Part shown: piece by piece, positions 38,685 through 50,048 of the stretch
Numbering within the stretch: position 1 is the first letter of the stretch
How the letters are laid out: each line of letters starts with the position of its first letter
The notes under the pieces: generated by a model
Told to the model about the DNA's origin: nothing
The model's input: only the letters and a program-made list of their open reading frames with translations
Databases searched by the model: none
Program-made: the position numbers and the translations under genes
Assembly: GCF_902506505.1 (NCBI RefSeq)
Contig: NZ_LR733406.1
Location: forward strand, 2,132,117 to 2,196,116
Reading direction: 5' to 3'
DNA: 64,000 bases
Source: Pseudomonas sp. 8AS
GTDB taxonomy: Bacteria; Pseudomonadota; Gammaproteobacteria; Pseudomonadales; Pseudomonadaceae

Positions 38685-39722
38685 TTAGGCCTGCAGGCGC
38701 TGGCTGCGGCGGAACTCTCCCGGAGTCTGCCCGCTCCAGCGCTTGAAGGCGCGTTGAAAGGCCTCTGCCGAGGCAAACCCCAGCAAGTATGCAATTTCGC
38801 CGAACGCCAGTTCGGTATCCCTGATATAGGCCATCGCCAGATCGCGGCGGGTGTCGTTGAGAATCGCCCGGTACTGCGTGCCTTCTTCCGCCAGCTTGCG
38901 GCGCAAGGTCCATACGGGCAATTGCAGGCGCGTGGCCACTTCCTGTAGATCCGGTTCCCGACCGTGCAGCAGCGGTCCGAGCAGGCGGGCGATGCGTTCG
39001 CTCAGGCTGCGCGTGCGGGTCAGCTGGTCCAGTTCCCGTTCGCACAGCGCCAGCAGTTGCTGCCAGGTGCTCGGGCAGTGCGCCAGGCCGCGCCCGGCAA
39101 GGGTCGGTTGCTCCAGACGCAGCTGGTTGGCGCCGGCAGCGAACTCCACCGGGCAGCCGAACAGCTCGCTGTAGCGCTCGGCGTAGCTGGGTGCGGGGAA
39201 TTCGATCTCGACCCTTTCCACTTTCAGGGCGGCGCCGCCGAGCTGGCTCAGGTGGCTGTACCAGCCGGCCAGTACCGAGTCGACCACGAAGCGGTTGTAG
39301 GCGTTGTACGGGCTGATCGAGTAGAAGCGCAGCCAGGCGCCGCGGCTGTCCTCGTGGAAGCTCGACTGGCCGCGGTAGTTGTGCGCGTACAGCGGCTCGA
39401 AGCGGGTCAGGGTGCGTGCCGCTTCGCGCAGGGTCGGGGCCTGGGCCGCCGTGATACCGGCCAGGCCGAGTTGGCCGAGCTGGCTCAGGCGGCCCATGGC
39501 CAGGCCCAGCGCCGGGTCGTCGCACAGCTGCATGGCGGCGTGGCCCAGGCGCATGTAGCGCGGGATCGACAGGCGCCCCTGGGGTTCGGCCATGCGGGCG
39601 GCGTCCAGGCCGAACTGGGCGAGCAGGGGCTGCGGGTCCTGGCCTGCTTCGCGCACGGCGGCGATCAGGCCGTGGATGAAACCCACGGACAGGTCGCCCA
39701 GGCGCACGCGCTGGTTTTTCAT
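38685..39722 (-). CDS. AraC-family transcriptional regulator (OruR-like)
   Basis: 345 residues. The N-terminal three-quarters match the AraC-type ligand domain shared with OruR/ArgR-like pseudomonad regulators (VGFIHGLIAAVREAGQDPQP), and the C-terminus holds two helix-turn-helices (LPVWTLRRKLAEEGTQYRAI; AFGEIAYLLGFASAEAFQRA, then FKRWSG). The ATG at 39722 overlaps the stop of the upstream gene (ATGA), so the two are co-translated. Target and ligand are unknown; the divergent fadH gene is the obvious candidate. Confidence 0.9.
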   Translation of the reverse strand: MKNQRVRLGDLSVGFIHGLIAAVREAGQDPQPLLAQFGLDAARMAEPQGRLSIPRYMRLGHAAMQLCDDPALGLAMGRLSQLGQLGLAGITAAQAPTLREAARTLTRFEPLYAHNYRGQSSFHEDSRGAWLRFYSISPYNAYNRFVVDSVLAGWYSHLSQLGGAALKVERVEIEFPAPSYAERYSELFGCPVEFAAGANQLRLEQPTLAGRGLAHCPSTWQQLLALCERELDQLTRTRSLSERIARLLGPLLHGREPDLQEVATRLQLPVWTLRRKLAEEGTQYRAILNDTRRDLAMAYIRDTELAFGEIAYLLGFASAEAFQRAFKRWSGQTPGEFRRSQRLQA

Positions 39723-40639
39723 GGGGCGATCCAGAAATTCAGCAGCTTGCTGTGGCTGTCCGGCGAGGCGGCGGTGAGTTGCAGCCGCAGGTGGTCGGTT
39801 TGCAGTGGCCACAGGCGGCCGCGCAGGACGGTCACGCCGGTCGCGGTGCCCTGCTGGCGCCGCAGGCTGACCGTCTCGATCAGCGGGCCGCTGCCGCCGT
39901 TGCCGCGGGTGCTGAGCCGGTCGTCGCCCAGGACCTGCTCGAAGGTTTGCGGGGCGGCGCTACTGGCGAGCAGGGTCTGGCTGCGCGCCGGGCCGAGGAT
40001 GCGACCGTCGGCGGCAAAACTCAGGCCGAAATCGTGCAGTTCGCCGTGGCCGGTGACGATGCGCCCGTCGATCAGGCGCGGTTCCGGCAAGGTGATGCTG
40101 CCGGCGTGCAGGGTCAGTGCGTGCTTGCGCGCCAGCTGGGCGAACAGCTCGAGATAGTCGTCCGCCGCCTGCTGGGCTTTCATGCGCAGCAGCAGTTCGT
40201 CGAGCGAGGCCGCTTCGCTGAACCACCAACTGCGCAGCAGCTTCAGGGGATTGTTCAGCGCCAGCAGCGGGCGGGCTTCGCGCAGGCTGCGCGCAGCGTA
40301 GACCTGCGGCTTCTCGTCGCTCAGCAACAGCCAGGTGCCGATCTGGGCAGGCAGCACCACCACGGTTTGCGGGGTCAGCAGGCCGTTGTCGCGGGCATGC
40401 AGCAGGGCTCTGTCGAGCTTGTGGGCAAGCCGTGCGGGGCTGCTGTAGTCGCTGGGGAACAGGGCGGGGTTGAGGCTCAGCAGGTTGCCGTGCCAGCCGG
40501 CCGGCCCGCCCAGTTGCTCGATATCGCTGCGCAAGTCGGTGAGGTAGTGGCTGGGCGGGCTGTCGCGCAGCCAGAAGGCGTAGGCGCCGGCGAGGCCGAG
40601 CAGGAGGGCGGCGAGCAGCAGGGAGAGCGAAGTACGCAT
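39719..40639 (-). CDS. nitrilase-superfamily-like protein, apparently degenerate, membrane-anchored
   Basis: About 306 residues with an N-terminal hydrophobic helix (LSLLLAALLLGLAGAYAFWL) followed by periplasmic-looking sequence. Some stretches (NGLLTPQTVVVLPAQIGTWL; HDFGLSFAADGRILG) resemble the carbon-nitrogen hydrolase fold, but the expected catalytic Glu, Lys and Cys are not evident: the Glu position reads AQ after VVLP. It may be a non-catalytic relative or something else. The start is uncertain: the ATG at 40639 is chosen, but no ribosome-binding site is visible, and the frame is open to a TTG at 40696. It is coupled to the AraC gene and divergent from fadH. Confidence 0.6.
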   Translation of the reverse strand: MRTSLSLLLAALLLGLAGAYAFWLRDSPPSHYLTDLRSDIEQLGGPAGWHGNLLSLNPALFPSDYSSPARLAHKLDRALLHARDNGLLTPQTVVVLPAQIGTWLLLSDEKPQVYAARSLREARPLLALNNPLKLLRSWWFSEAASLDELLLRMKAQQAADDYLELFAQLARKHALTLHAGSITLPEPRLIDGRIVTGHGELHDFGLSFAADGRILGPARSQTLLASSAAPQTFEQVLGDDRLSTRGNGGSGPLIETVSLRRQQGTATGVTVLRGRLWPLQTDHLRLQLTAASPDSHSKLLNFWIAP

Positions 40640-40715
40640 GGCAGTGATGATGATGGGTTCGTCGCTCAGGGTAGGGGAGTGGGTCGGCAAAGCCAAGTCG
40701 GGCTGCTCTTTTTGA

Positions 40716-42878
<2,163 letters not shown>

Positions 42879-42883
42879 GCAGC

Positions 42884-42910
42884 AACGCCCCGCCCAGTGC
42901 GGGGCGTTTG
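42884..42910 (+). terminator. intrinsic terminator after fadH
   Basis: Perfect 10-bp stem AACGCCCCGC / GCGGGGCGTT with CCAGT loop, 5 bp after the stop; the T-rich end is short. Confidence 0.8.
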
Positions 42911-42923
42911 CTATGTGGCCGAC

Positions 42924-42931
42924 AATAACAA
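42924..42931 (+). promoter_or_regulatory. AANAANAA (Hfq/Crc type) site at the ribosome-binding site of the NTF2-like gene
   Basis: AATAACAA runs directly into AAGGAG, so a bound Hfq/Crc complex would cover the Shine-Dalgarno sequence of the gene starting at 42942. Confidence 0.45.
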
Positions 42932-42941
42932 GGAGAAACCC

Positions 42942-43373
42942 ATGTCCACCGATCTTCACTTGCAACCGGCGGCCAGCGCCGCCCTGCAGCGCTGGCATCA
43001 GTTCATCGCCGCCAAGGATCTGCGCCAGCTGCCCGAACTGCTGCACCCCCAGGCGGTGTTCCGCTCGCCCATGGCGCACACCCCTTATCCCGGCGCGCCG
43101 ATGGTCAATCTGATCCTCAATACCGTGCTGCAGGTGTTCGAGGACTTCGTCTACCACCGCGAGCTGGCCAGCGTCGATGGCTTGAGCGTGGTGCTGGAGT
43201 TCAGCGCCAAGGTGGGTGAGCGCGAGCTCAAGGGCATCGACATGATCCGCTTCGACGAGGCCGGCAAGATCGTCGAGTTCGAGGTGATGGTCCGGCCGAT
43301 GAGCGGCCTGGCCGCCCTCGGCGAGGAGATGGGCCGGCGTCTGGCGCCTTTCCTGGCGGGAAAACCGGCCTGA
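42942..43373 (+). CDS. NTF2-like / SnoaL-like family protein
   Basis: 143 residues with the cone-shaped NTF2 pattern: an initial helix (ALQRWHQFIAAKDLRQLPEL), LHPQAVFRSPMAHTPYPG, and sheet strands up to IDMIRFDEAGKIVEFEVMVRP. Family members bind small hydrophobic ligands or act as isomerases and hydrolases; no catalytic residue can be assigned here. The start is the ATG at 42942 after AAGGAGA. A terminator separates it from fadH, so it is its own unit. Confidence 0.78.
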   Translation: MSTDLHLQPAASAALQRWHQFIAAKDLRQLPELLHPQAVFRSPMAHTPYPGAPMVNLILNTVLQVFEDFVYHRELASVDGLSVVLEFSAKVGERELKGIDMIRFDEAGKIVEFEVMVRPMSGLAALGEEMGRRLAPFLAGKPA

Positions 43374-43454
43374 TTGTTCCCGACCGCATCACAGTTTCGC
43401 CCTGCCGATGGCCGTTCGCGGCCGCCTGGCGGGGTGACTGCCAACCCAATCACA

Positions 43455-43482
43455 TTGCCCGCTTTGCATTTTCCCCTAGACT
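43455..43482 (+). promoter_or_regulatory. possible promoter for the coiled-coil gene
   Basis: TTGCCC, 16-bp spacer, TAGACT, about 100 bp before the ATG at 43582. A modest match only. Confidence 0.3.
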
Positions 43483-43581
43483 TGCCCGAGGCAGGGAGCA
43501 GTGCCTGTTTTACCGCTTTCGCGTGCCCAGGAAGAAGGCCCGCAAGACAGTAAGTATCAGCCTGGTGCCGCGAGGAACGTC

Positions 43582-44964
43582 ATGAGCATGCAGAACAAGC
43601 CGCAGATGGTCGAAGCCGTGATGTTCTTCACCGAACAGCGCGGTGTCTGCAAGGAGATGTTTTTCCCCGAGTTCGAGGCCCTGCTCGATGGCGTGGTGAA
43701 CCTGCCCGAGTTCGCCGACGAGCAGGTACGCATGGCCTACCTGCTGATCAACCCGCGCCTGATGATTCGCGCCGTGGTGTTCTTCTATCTGGACTTCGAC
43801 GACAAGGGGGGCGCCGACAAGGGCTGGAACCTGCCGTTGCGCCATCTCGCCGACAATGCCGGACGCGGCCCGGACCTGGGCGCCGGGCCGATTCGCCTGG
43901 CCTGTCGCAGCCAGTGCCCGGTGTCCTGGCACCAGATGCACCTGTGGGACCCGAGCCTGGCTCCCGGCAAGAACGACTTGGTGCTGCTGCGCGACGCGGT
44001 CAAGCGCAATGCCCTGGGCATCCTGGTGGAGGACGACTCGGCCGCCGTGGTGCTGCCCGAGCGCCTGCACATGGTCGCCGAGGACAAGTGGCAGGCGCCC
44101 GATCCCGGACGCGATGCGGCCCAGCAGCTGGCGCTGCAGCAGGCCGAGCACAAGGACCAGGAGCATCGCCTGAAGACCGCCCAACTGATCAAGCAGCAGC
44201 GCCTGCGCATCAGCACCCTGGGCAAGCAACACGAAGAGGAGCTGGCGCGCCTCAGGCTGGCCGGCGAGGAACAGCAGCGCGCCCTGCAGACCGAAGTGCA
44301 CAACCTGCACCAGGCGCTGCGCCAGCAGGAAGAGCTGAATGCCAGCCTGAAGGAGCAGCTGAACGGCCAGGGCGATATCCTGCAGAAAAATCGCGAGGAA
44401 ATGACCCAGCAGCTGCGCGCCCTGGAGCGCCACGGGCGTACCGAGGTGGACATCCTGCGCTCGCAGTTCGAGAGCGAGCTGCAGGCCAAGGTCGCCGCGG
44501 CGGTGGCCGAATACAAGGAACAGGTGGCCGTGCGCGACGTCGAGCTGGCCTACCGCGGCGAGCAGGATGCGCAATTGCAGCAGGAGCTGGAGCGCCTCAA
44601 GCGCGAGCGCGACGAGTTCGCCAGCCAGGGCGGCGAGCAGATTCTCGAGCGTCTGGCCAAGCTCGGCGTGGTGTTCGTGGTCTATCACCCGGGCGCCGGC
44701 CACCTGACCATCCCGCTGCAGGACATTGCCCGTTACCAGGACAACCCGATGAGCTATGCCGCGGCCAAGTGCTTCGTTTCCGAGGCGCAGTACCGCCAGT
44801 GGCTGAGCCACTACCAGCAGCCGACCTGCGAGGCCAGCCTGCCTTCCGGTGCCCGCTGCGCCATACCGATCGACCGGGTGGAAACCCCCAGCCGCTTCAT
44901 CATCGGCGACTCCAACTGCTGTGCCCGGCACAAGGCTGGCAGCCGTCTGCGTACCGTCGGCTAG
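43582..44964 (+). CDS. conserved coiled-coil protein of unknown function
   Basis: 460 residues. The N-terminal 150 residues form a globular domain (MFFTEQRGVCKEMFFPEFEA, RSQCPVSWHQMHLWDP). A long, charged coiled coil runs from about 175 to 355 (rich in Q, E, R, L). The C-terminal domain contains LGVVFVVYHPGAGHLTIPL, a Y-x-x-NPMSYAAAKCFVSE segment and four cysteines (TCEASLPSGARCAIPI, NCCARH) that could bind metal. I recall pseudomonad homologues annotated as chromosome-partitioning or ATPase-like, but no nucleotide-binding motif is visible. The start is the ATG at 43582 after GAGGAA. Confidence 0.8.
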   Translation: MSMQNKPQMVEAVMFFTEQRGVCKEMFFPEFEALLDGVVNLPEFADEQVRMAYLLINPRLMIRAVVFFYLDFDDKGGADKGWNLPLRHLADNAGRGPDLGAGPIRLACRSQCPVSWHQMHLWDPSLAPGKNDLVLLRDAVKRNALGILVEDDSAAVVLPERLHMVAEDKWQAPDPGRDAAQQLALQQAEHKDQEHRLKTAQLIKQQRLRISTLGKQHEEELARLRLAGEEQQRALQTEVHNLHQALRQQEELNASLKEQLNGQGDILQKNREEMTQQLRALERHGRTEVDILRSQFESELQAKVAAAVAEYKEQVAVRDVELAYRGEQDAQLQQELERLKRERDEFASQGGEQILERLAKLGVVFVVYHPGAGHLTIPLQDIARYQDNPMSYAAAKCFVSEAQYRQWLSHYQQPTCEASLPSGARCAIPIDRVETPSRFIIGDSNCCARHKAGSRLRTVG

Positions 44965-45908
44965 TGCCGCTGCGTGTCCCGCACTGGGCGCCCGGCGCGC
45001 CCCTGCAGCCGTTATCCCTGCACTGGCTGAGTGCCGCCGCCGTCGAGGTCGCGGTGCTGCGCCTCGACCTGCTCGATCCGCTGGTTTCCGGCAACAAGTG
45101 GTTCAAGCTGCAGCCGCACCTGCACGCCGCCTCAGCCGCCGGGGCTGAGGGGCTGATCAGTCTGGGCGGGGCCCACTCCAATCATCTGCATGCCCTGGCC
45201 GCCGCCGGCCGGCGTTTCGGCTTCACCACGGTGGGGCTGCTGCGCGGCGAGCCGCAGGACACCCCGACCAGCCGCGATCTGCAGGCCCTGGGCATGCACC
45301 TGCACTGGCTGGGCTACGGCGGTTATCGCGCGCGCCATCGAGCGGACTTCTGGGCGCCCTGGCTTGCGCGTTATCCGCAGCTGCAGCCGGTGCCCGAGGG
45401 CGGCGCCGGGCTGGCGGCGGCGCAGTCCTGTGCCGCCATCGTCGAGCTGGCCCGTCAGCAGTTGGCGCAGCTGGGCTGGGCCGACTACCAGGGCTGGTGG
45501 CTGGCGGCCGGCACGGGCACCACCCTGGCCGGGCTGGTGCTGGCCGAGGGCGGTCGCCGCCCGGTGCACGGCGCCATGGCCGTACCCGCCGGGCACGGTG
45601 TGGAAAGCACCGTGGCCAGGTTGCTGGGTGAGGCCGGTCAGGCCGCCGCCGGCTATCGTCTGCTGGATGCCAGTCGGGGCGGCTTCGCCCGGATCGACGA
45701 TGAGTTGCTGGGCTTCCTGCTGGCCACGGAAGCCGAGGCCGGCGTGCCGCTGGAGCCGGTCTACACGGCGAAAGCGCTGCTGGCATTGCGCCGCGAGGTT
45801 GAGGCCGGTTACTTTGCGCCAGGCACCCGTCTGTTGTTCCTGCACACGGGTGGGCTGCAAGGGCGCCGGCCCGTGGTGCAGCGCCTGCAGGAACTGGCTG
45901 GGCGCTGA
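44964..45908 (+). CDS. PLP-dependent ACC deaminase / D-cysteine desulfhydrase family protein
   Basis: 314 residues, tryptophan-synthase-beta fold. The PLP lysine lies in DPLVSGNKWFKL, followed by the GGAHSNHLHALAAAG motif and a glycine-rich phosphate-binding AAGTGTTLAGLVL. The family covers ACC deaminases and D-cysteine desulfhydrases, and true activity cannot be told from sequence alone. The start is the GTG at 44964, which shares one base with the previous stop, so translation is coupled to the coiled-coil gene. Confidence 0.83.
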   Translation: MPLRVPHWAPGAPLQPLSLHWLSAAAVEVAVLRLDLLDPLVSGNKWFKLQPHLHAASAAGAEGLISLGGAHSNHLHALAAAGRRFGFTTVGLLRGEPQDTPTSRDLQALGMHLHWLGYGGYRARHRADFWAPWLARYPQLQPVPEGGAGLAAAQSCAAIVELARQQLAQLGWADYQGWWLAAGTGTTLAGLVLAEGGRRPVHGAMAVPAGHGVESTVARLLGEAGQAAAGYRLLDASRGGFARIDDELLGFLLATEAEAGVPLEPVYTAKALLALRREVEAGYFAPGTRLLFLHTGGLQGRRPVVQRLQELAGR

Positions 45909-45947
45909 AACGTGGTGCCGGCAAGCATAATTGAAGGATAGGTTCTG

Positions 45948-47057
45948 ATGAGCGAGCCCCTGAACCCCGAGCAGTTGCGCAGTTTCACTCCGCTCAATGT
46001 GCTGTCCGAGCAGCAGTGGCGGGAGTTGCGCAGCCAGCTGGTGCCGCAGCATGTGCTGGCCGGGCAGCTGCTGTTCCGTCAGGGTGACCAGGCCCGCACC
46101 ACCTATTACCTGCTTTCCGGCGAGCTGCTGCTGCGCGCGGCGGATGGCCAGGAAGAGCGTCTGCAGGCCGGCACGGCCGCCAGTTGCCACCCGCTGTCGC
46201 CGAGCCTGCCGCGTCTGCATGAGGCGCGGGCGCTGAGCGATGCCAGCGTGCTGGCGCTGGACAGTGCCACCCTGGGACGGCTGCTGACCTGGCGCCTGGC
46301 CTACCAGGACCTGCTGCTGGAACTGTCCGGCAATGGCGAAGACAGCGAATGGCTGGAGCGCCTGCTGGAGAGCCCGCTATTCGCCAAGGTGCCGCCGGCC
46401 AACGTGCGCGAGATGCTCGAACGCCTGCACCCGATCGACCTGCCGGCCGGTAGCCGGGTGCTGGTCGAGGGCGAGACCGGCGACTGCTGCTACTTCCTCA
46501 AGAGCGGGCGCGCCGAGGTGATTCGCGGTGCCGACAGTGCCCGCCAGGTGCTGGCCGAGCTGGATATCGGCGCCTGCTTCGGCGAGGAGGCGCTACTCTC
46601 CGACCTGCCGCGCAATGCCAGCGTGACCCTGCTGGAACCCGGCGTGGTGCTGCGCCTGGATCGCCAGGATTTCTTCGCCTTGCTCAAGGCGCCGGTGGTC
46701 GACGAGGTGTCCTTCGGCGAGGCCGCGCGGTTGCTCGGCAGCGGCGCGCAGTGGCTGGATGTGCGCCTGCAGGAGGAGTACGAGCGCTCCCATGCCCAGC
46801 ACAGCCTGAACATGCCCCTGCACCTGCTGCGCCTGAAGGCGCGCCTGCTGGACAAGGCCAGGACCTACCTGTGCTACTGCGACAGCGGCAAGCGCAGTGC
46901 CAGCGCGGTATTTCTCCTCTCGCAGCTGGGCTTCAGCGCCTACGCCCTGCGCGACGGCCTGGATGCCTTGCCGCCGGTCCAGCGCGATGCGCTGTTGTGC
47001 GAGAGCGGCCCCGGCTACCTGGCGCGCTCCGGCGGGCGCACCGAACGCAGTCACTGA
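45948..47057 (+). CDS. cyclic-nucleotide-binding-like / rhodanese fusion protein
   Basis: 369 residues in three parts. Residues about 15-125 resemble a cNMP-binding barrel without a clear phosphate-binding cassette. Residues about 140-240 form a second, better barrel (PAGSRVLVEGETGDCCYFLK, then FGEEALLSDLPRNASVT; the cassette has FGEEALL ... RNAS). Residues about 250-350 are a rhodanese domain with active-site Cys C311 (YCDSGKRSA). No DNA-binding domain is present. It may be a nucleotide-gated sulfurtransferase; ligand and target are unknown. GAAGGATAGG precedes the ATG. Confidence 0.88.
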   Translation: MSEPLNPEQLRSFTPLNVLSEQQWRELRSQLVPQHVLAGQLLFRQGDQARTTYYLLSGELLLRAADGQEERLQAGTAASCHPLSPSLPRLHEARALSDASVLALDSATLGRLLTWRLAYQDLLLELSGNGEDSEWLERLLESPLFAKVPPANVREMLERLHPIDLPAGSRVLVEGETGDCCYFLKSGRAEVIRGADSARQVLAELDIGACFGEEALLSDLPRNASVTLLEPGVVLRLDRQDFFALLKAPVVDEVSFGEAARLLGSGAQWLDVRLQEEYERSHAQHSLNMPLHLLRLKARLLDKARTYLCYCDSGKRSASAVFLLSQLGFSAYALRDGLDALPPVQRDALLCESGPGYLARSGGRTERSH

Positions 47058-47152
47058 GCCACAGGGCTGACGGCGGCTGCGGTGGACGTTCAGGCTGTGC
47101 CGGGTGGATCACGCCGGGCTTCTTCGCCATTGCGGCGATAGGTCGCGCTTGT

Positions 47153-48100
47153 CTATAGGGAGGCGCGGCTCGGCCAGTCGTCACTGACCAGGAAGGCCCG
47201 CTCGGCTTCCCGCCAGTCACCCTCGATTCCCGGCTGCAGGCGCACCAGCAGTTGCGCGGGGGCGTCGGCGGGCAGCTGCCGCAGCCAGTCGGCCAGCTGC
47301 TCGGCGCTCCACAGCTGATCCGCCTCCAGGCGTGCCGGCGCCAGCCAGGCCTGGCGCGGCAGAAGCTGCCAGTGTGCAGTTTTATCCTGCTCGGTGAAGT
47401 CAGCCCATTCCCGTCGATGCAGCCAGCGTCCGCGCAGATGCCGCGAATCGGCGCCGGCAGGCGCATGGCAGGCGCTTGCCCAGGGGTAGAACAGGTAGCC
47501 GCTCAGCCACATGCCGGGGCGCGGCGGTTCCTGGCAGATGCCGGCCAAGGCGCTGTGCGCCTGGGCCGTTGCCGATAGCGGCAGCTGGTGCCCGGCCATG
47601 TGCTGCAGCTTGAGCCCCAGGCGGTCCTCGCTGGCCGGACCCAGCCAGTGACCGGGATCTTCGCCGGGGTGGCGGCGTGGCCCGAGGTAGAACTTGATCG
47701 CCAGTTCCAGGTGATGCACGCCGTCAGCATCGCGCAGCAGCAGATCCAGTTCGCCGAGGGTCTTGCCCTGGGCGCGGATTGGCAGGTTGGCGCCCAGCAG
47801 CTGCACATCCGGCGCCGCCTGCAGGGCGAATTGCCAGAGGCGTTCGTAGTAGCGCCCCAGGCGGCTGGAACCGCCGGCGAGAAAGTGCAGCAGGGCGCTG
47901 CTATCCCGTTCCTGGCGCAGCAGCCAGTCGCTCAGCAGCCGCGGCTCGGCCAGCCAGAGGCTGGCGGCCAGCGGGTGGCGCAGCGGCAGCTGCGCGTCGG
48001 CGTGCAGCAGCGGCGGGGCGAGCAGGCTCCAGGCCAGGTCGCGTACCTGGGGCTGGCGCAGCTGGCCGAGCAATTCGTCGAGTAGGGGCAGGCTGTTCAT
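47153..48100 (-). CDS. DUF1853 family protein
   Basis: 315 residues matching what I recall of DUF1853: LLDELLGQLRQPQVRDLAWS at the N-terminus, GRYYERLWQFAL, and the nuclease-like core ELDLLLRDADGVHHLELAIKF (an E-x-D ... H-x-E-x-A-x-K arrangement reminiscent of PD-(D/E)XK folds). Function is not established. The start is the ATG at 48100; the longer open frame upstream is a shadow of nadK. It is divergent from nadK, 84 bp apart, and convergent with the rhodanese fusion gene. Confidence 0.8.
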   Translation of the reverse strand: MNSLPLLDELLGQLRQPQVRDLAWSLLAPPLLHADAQLPLRHPLAASLWLAEPRLLSDWLLRQERDSSALLHFLAGGSSRLGRYYERLWQFALQAAPDVQLLGANLPIRAQGKTLGELDLLLRDADGVHHLELAIKFYLGPRRHPGEDPGHWLGPASEDRLGLKLQHMAGHQLPLSATAQAHSALAGICQEPPRPGMWLSGYLFYPWASACHAPAGADSRHLRGRWLHRREWADFTEQDKTAHWQLLPRQAWLAPARLEADQLWSAEQLADWLRQLPADAPAQLLVRLQPGIEGDWREAERAFLVSDDWPSRASL

Positions 48101-48184
48101 TTGCCGAGCATAGCCGAGGCCGGTTTGCCGCTGTGCCGGCCTTTCGCCCATAATCCGGGCATTCCTCCCGTTGCAGAGCGCCCC

Positions 48185-49072
<888 letters not shown>

Positions 49073-49073
49073 C

Positions 49074-50048
49074 ATGTACCTCGACCCGGCCCGCGGCTAC
49101 GACCTGATCGGCGATGTGCACGGCTGTGCGCATAGCCTGGAGCGTCTGCTGGCCCAGCTGGGCTACCAGCGCCAGGCCGGCGTCTGGCGCCACCCGCGGC
49201 GCATGGCGCTGTTTCTCGGCGACATCATCGACCGCGGCCCGCACATCCGCGAGGCGCTGCACCTGGTTCACGACATGGTCGCTGCCGGCCAGGCGCTGTG
49301 CATCATGGGCAACCACGAGTACAACGCCCTCGGCTGGGTCACCCCGGCGCCGGAGGGCAGCCGCCGGCAGTTCGTGCGCGAGCACACGCCGCGGCACAAG
49401 CGCCTGCTGCAGCAGACTCTGGAGCAGTTCGAGGGCCATCCCGGCGACTGGCACGACTTCCTCGCCTGGTTCTACCAGTTGCCGCTGTTCATCGACGCCG
49501 GGCGCTTCCGCCTGGTGCATGCCTGCTGGGACGGCGGGCTGATCGAGGGGCTGCGCAAGCAGTACCCGGACGGGCGCATCGACCCGGCCTTCGTCCAGGC
49601 CTCGGCGGTGCCCGGCAGTTTCGCCAACCGGGTGTTCGAGCGCCTGCTGCGCGGCACCGACATGCGCCTGCCCCAGGGCCTGACCCTGACCAGCGAGGAG
49701 GGCTTCAGCCGCGCCTTCTTCCGCACCAAGTTCTGGGAAGACAACCCGCAGACCTACGGCGATGTGGTGTTCCAGCCCGATGCGCTGCCCGAGGACGTGG
49801 CCAGCCTGCCGCTGACCCCGACCGACAAGGGCCGCCTGCTGCAATACGGCCCGGACCAGCCGATGCTGTTCGTCGGCCACTACTGGCGCCGCGGTCGCCC
49901 GGCGCCGATTCGCGCCAACCTGGCCTGCCTGGACTACAGCGCGGTGATGGCCGGCAAGCTGGTGGCCTATCGCCTCGACGAGGAACAGCAGATCGATGCG
50001 GACAAGTTCGTCTGGGTCGAGGTCGATCCGCCGGAGGCGCCGCGATGA
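49074..50048 (+). CDS. calcineurin-like metallophosphoesterase (PrpE/ApaH-like)
   Basis: 324 residues with the full metallophosphatase set: GDVHGCAHSLERLL, LFLGDIIDRGP, IMGNHEYNAL, HACWDGG and VGHYWRRGRP. These place it with the ApaH/PrpE serine/threonine-phosphatase or diadenosine-polyphosphatase group. The substrate is unknown. The start is the ATG at 49074 (MYLDPARGYDLIGDVHG), 1 nt after the nadK stop; an in-frame GTG at 49059 lies inside nadK. It overlaps the rhomboid gene by 4 nt. Confidence 0.88.
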   Translation: MYLDPARGYDLIGDVHGCAHSLERLLAQLGYQRQAGVWRHPRRMALFLGDIIDRGPHIREALHLVHDMVAAGQALCIMGNHEYNALGWVTPAPEGSRRQFVREHTPRHKRLLQQTLEQFEGHPGDWHDFLAWFYQLPLFIDAGRFRLVHACWDGGLIEGLRKQYPDGRIDPAFVQASAVPGSFANRVFERLLRGTDMRLPQGLTLTSEEGFSRAFFRTKFWEDNPQTYGDVVFQPDALPEDVASLPLTPTDKGRLLQYGPDQPMLFVGHYWRRGRPAPIRANLACLDYSAVMAGKLVAYRLDEEQQIDADKFVWVEVDPPEAPR

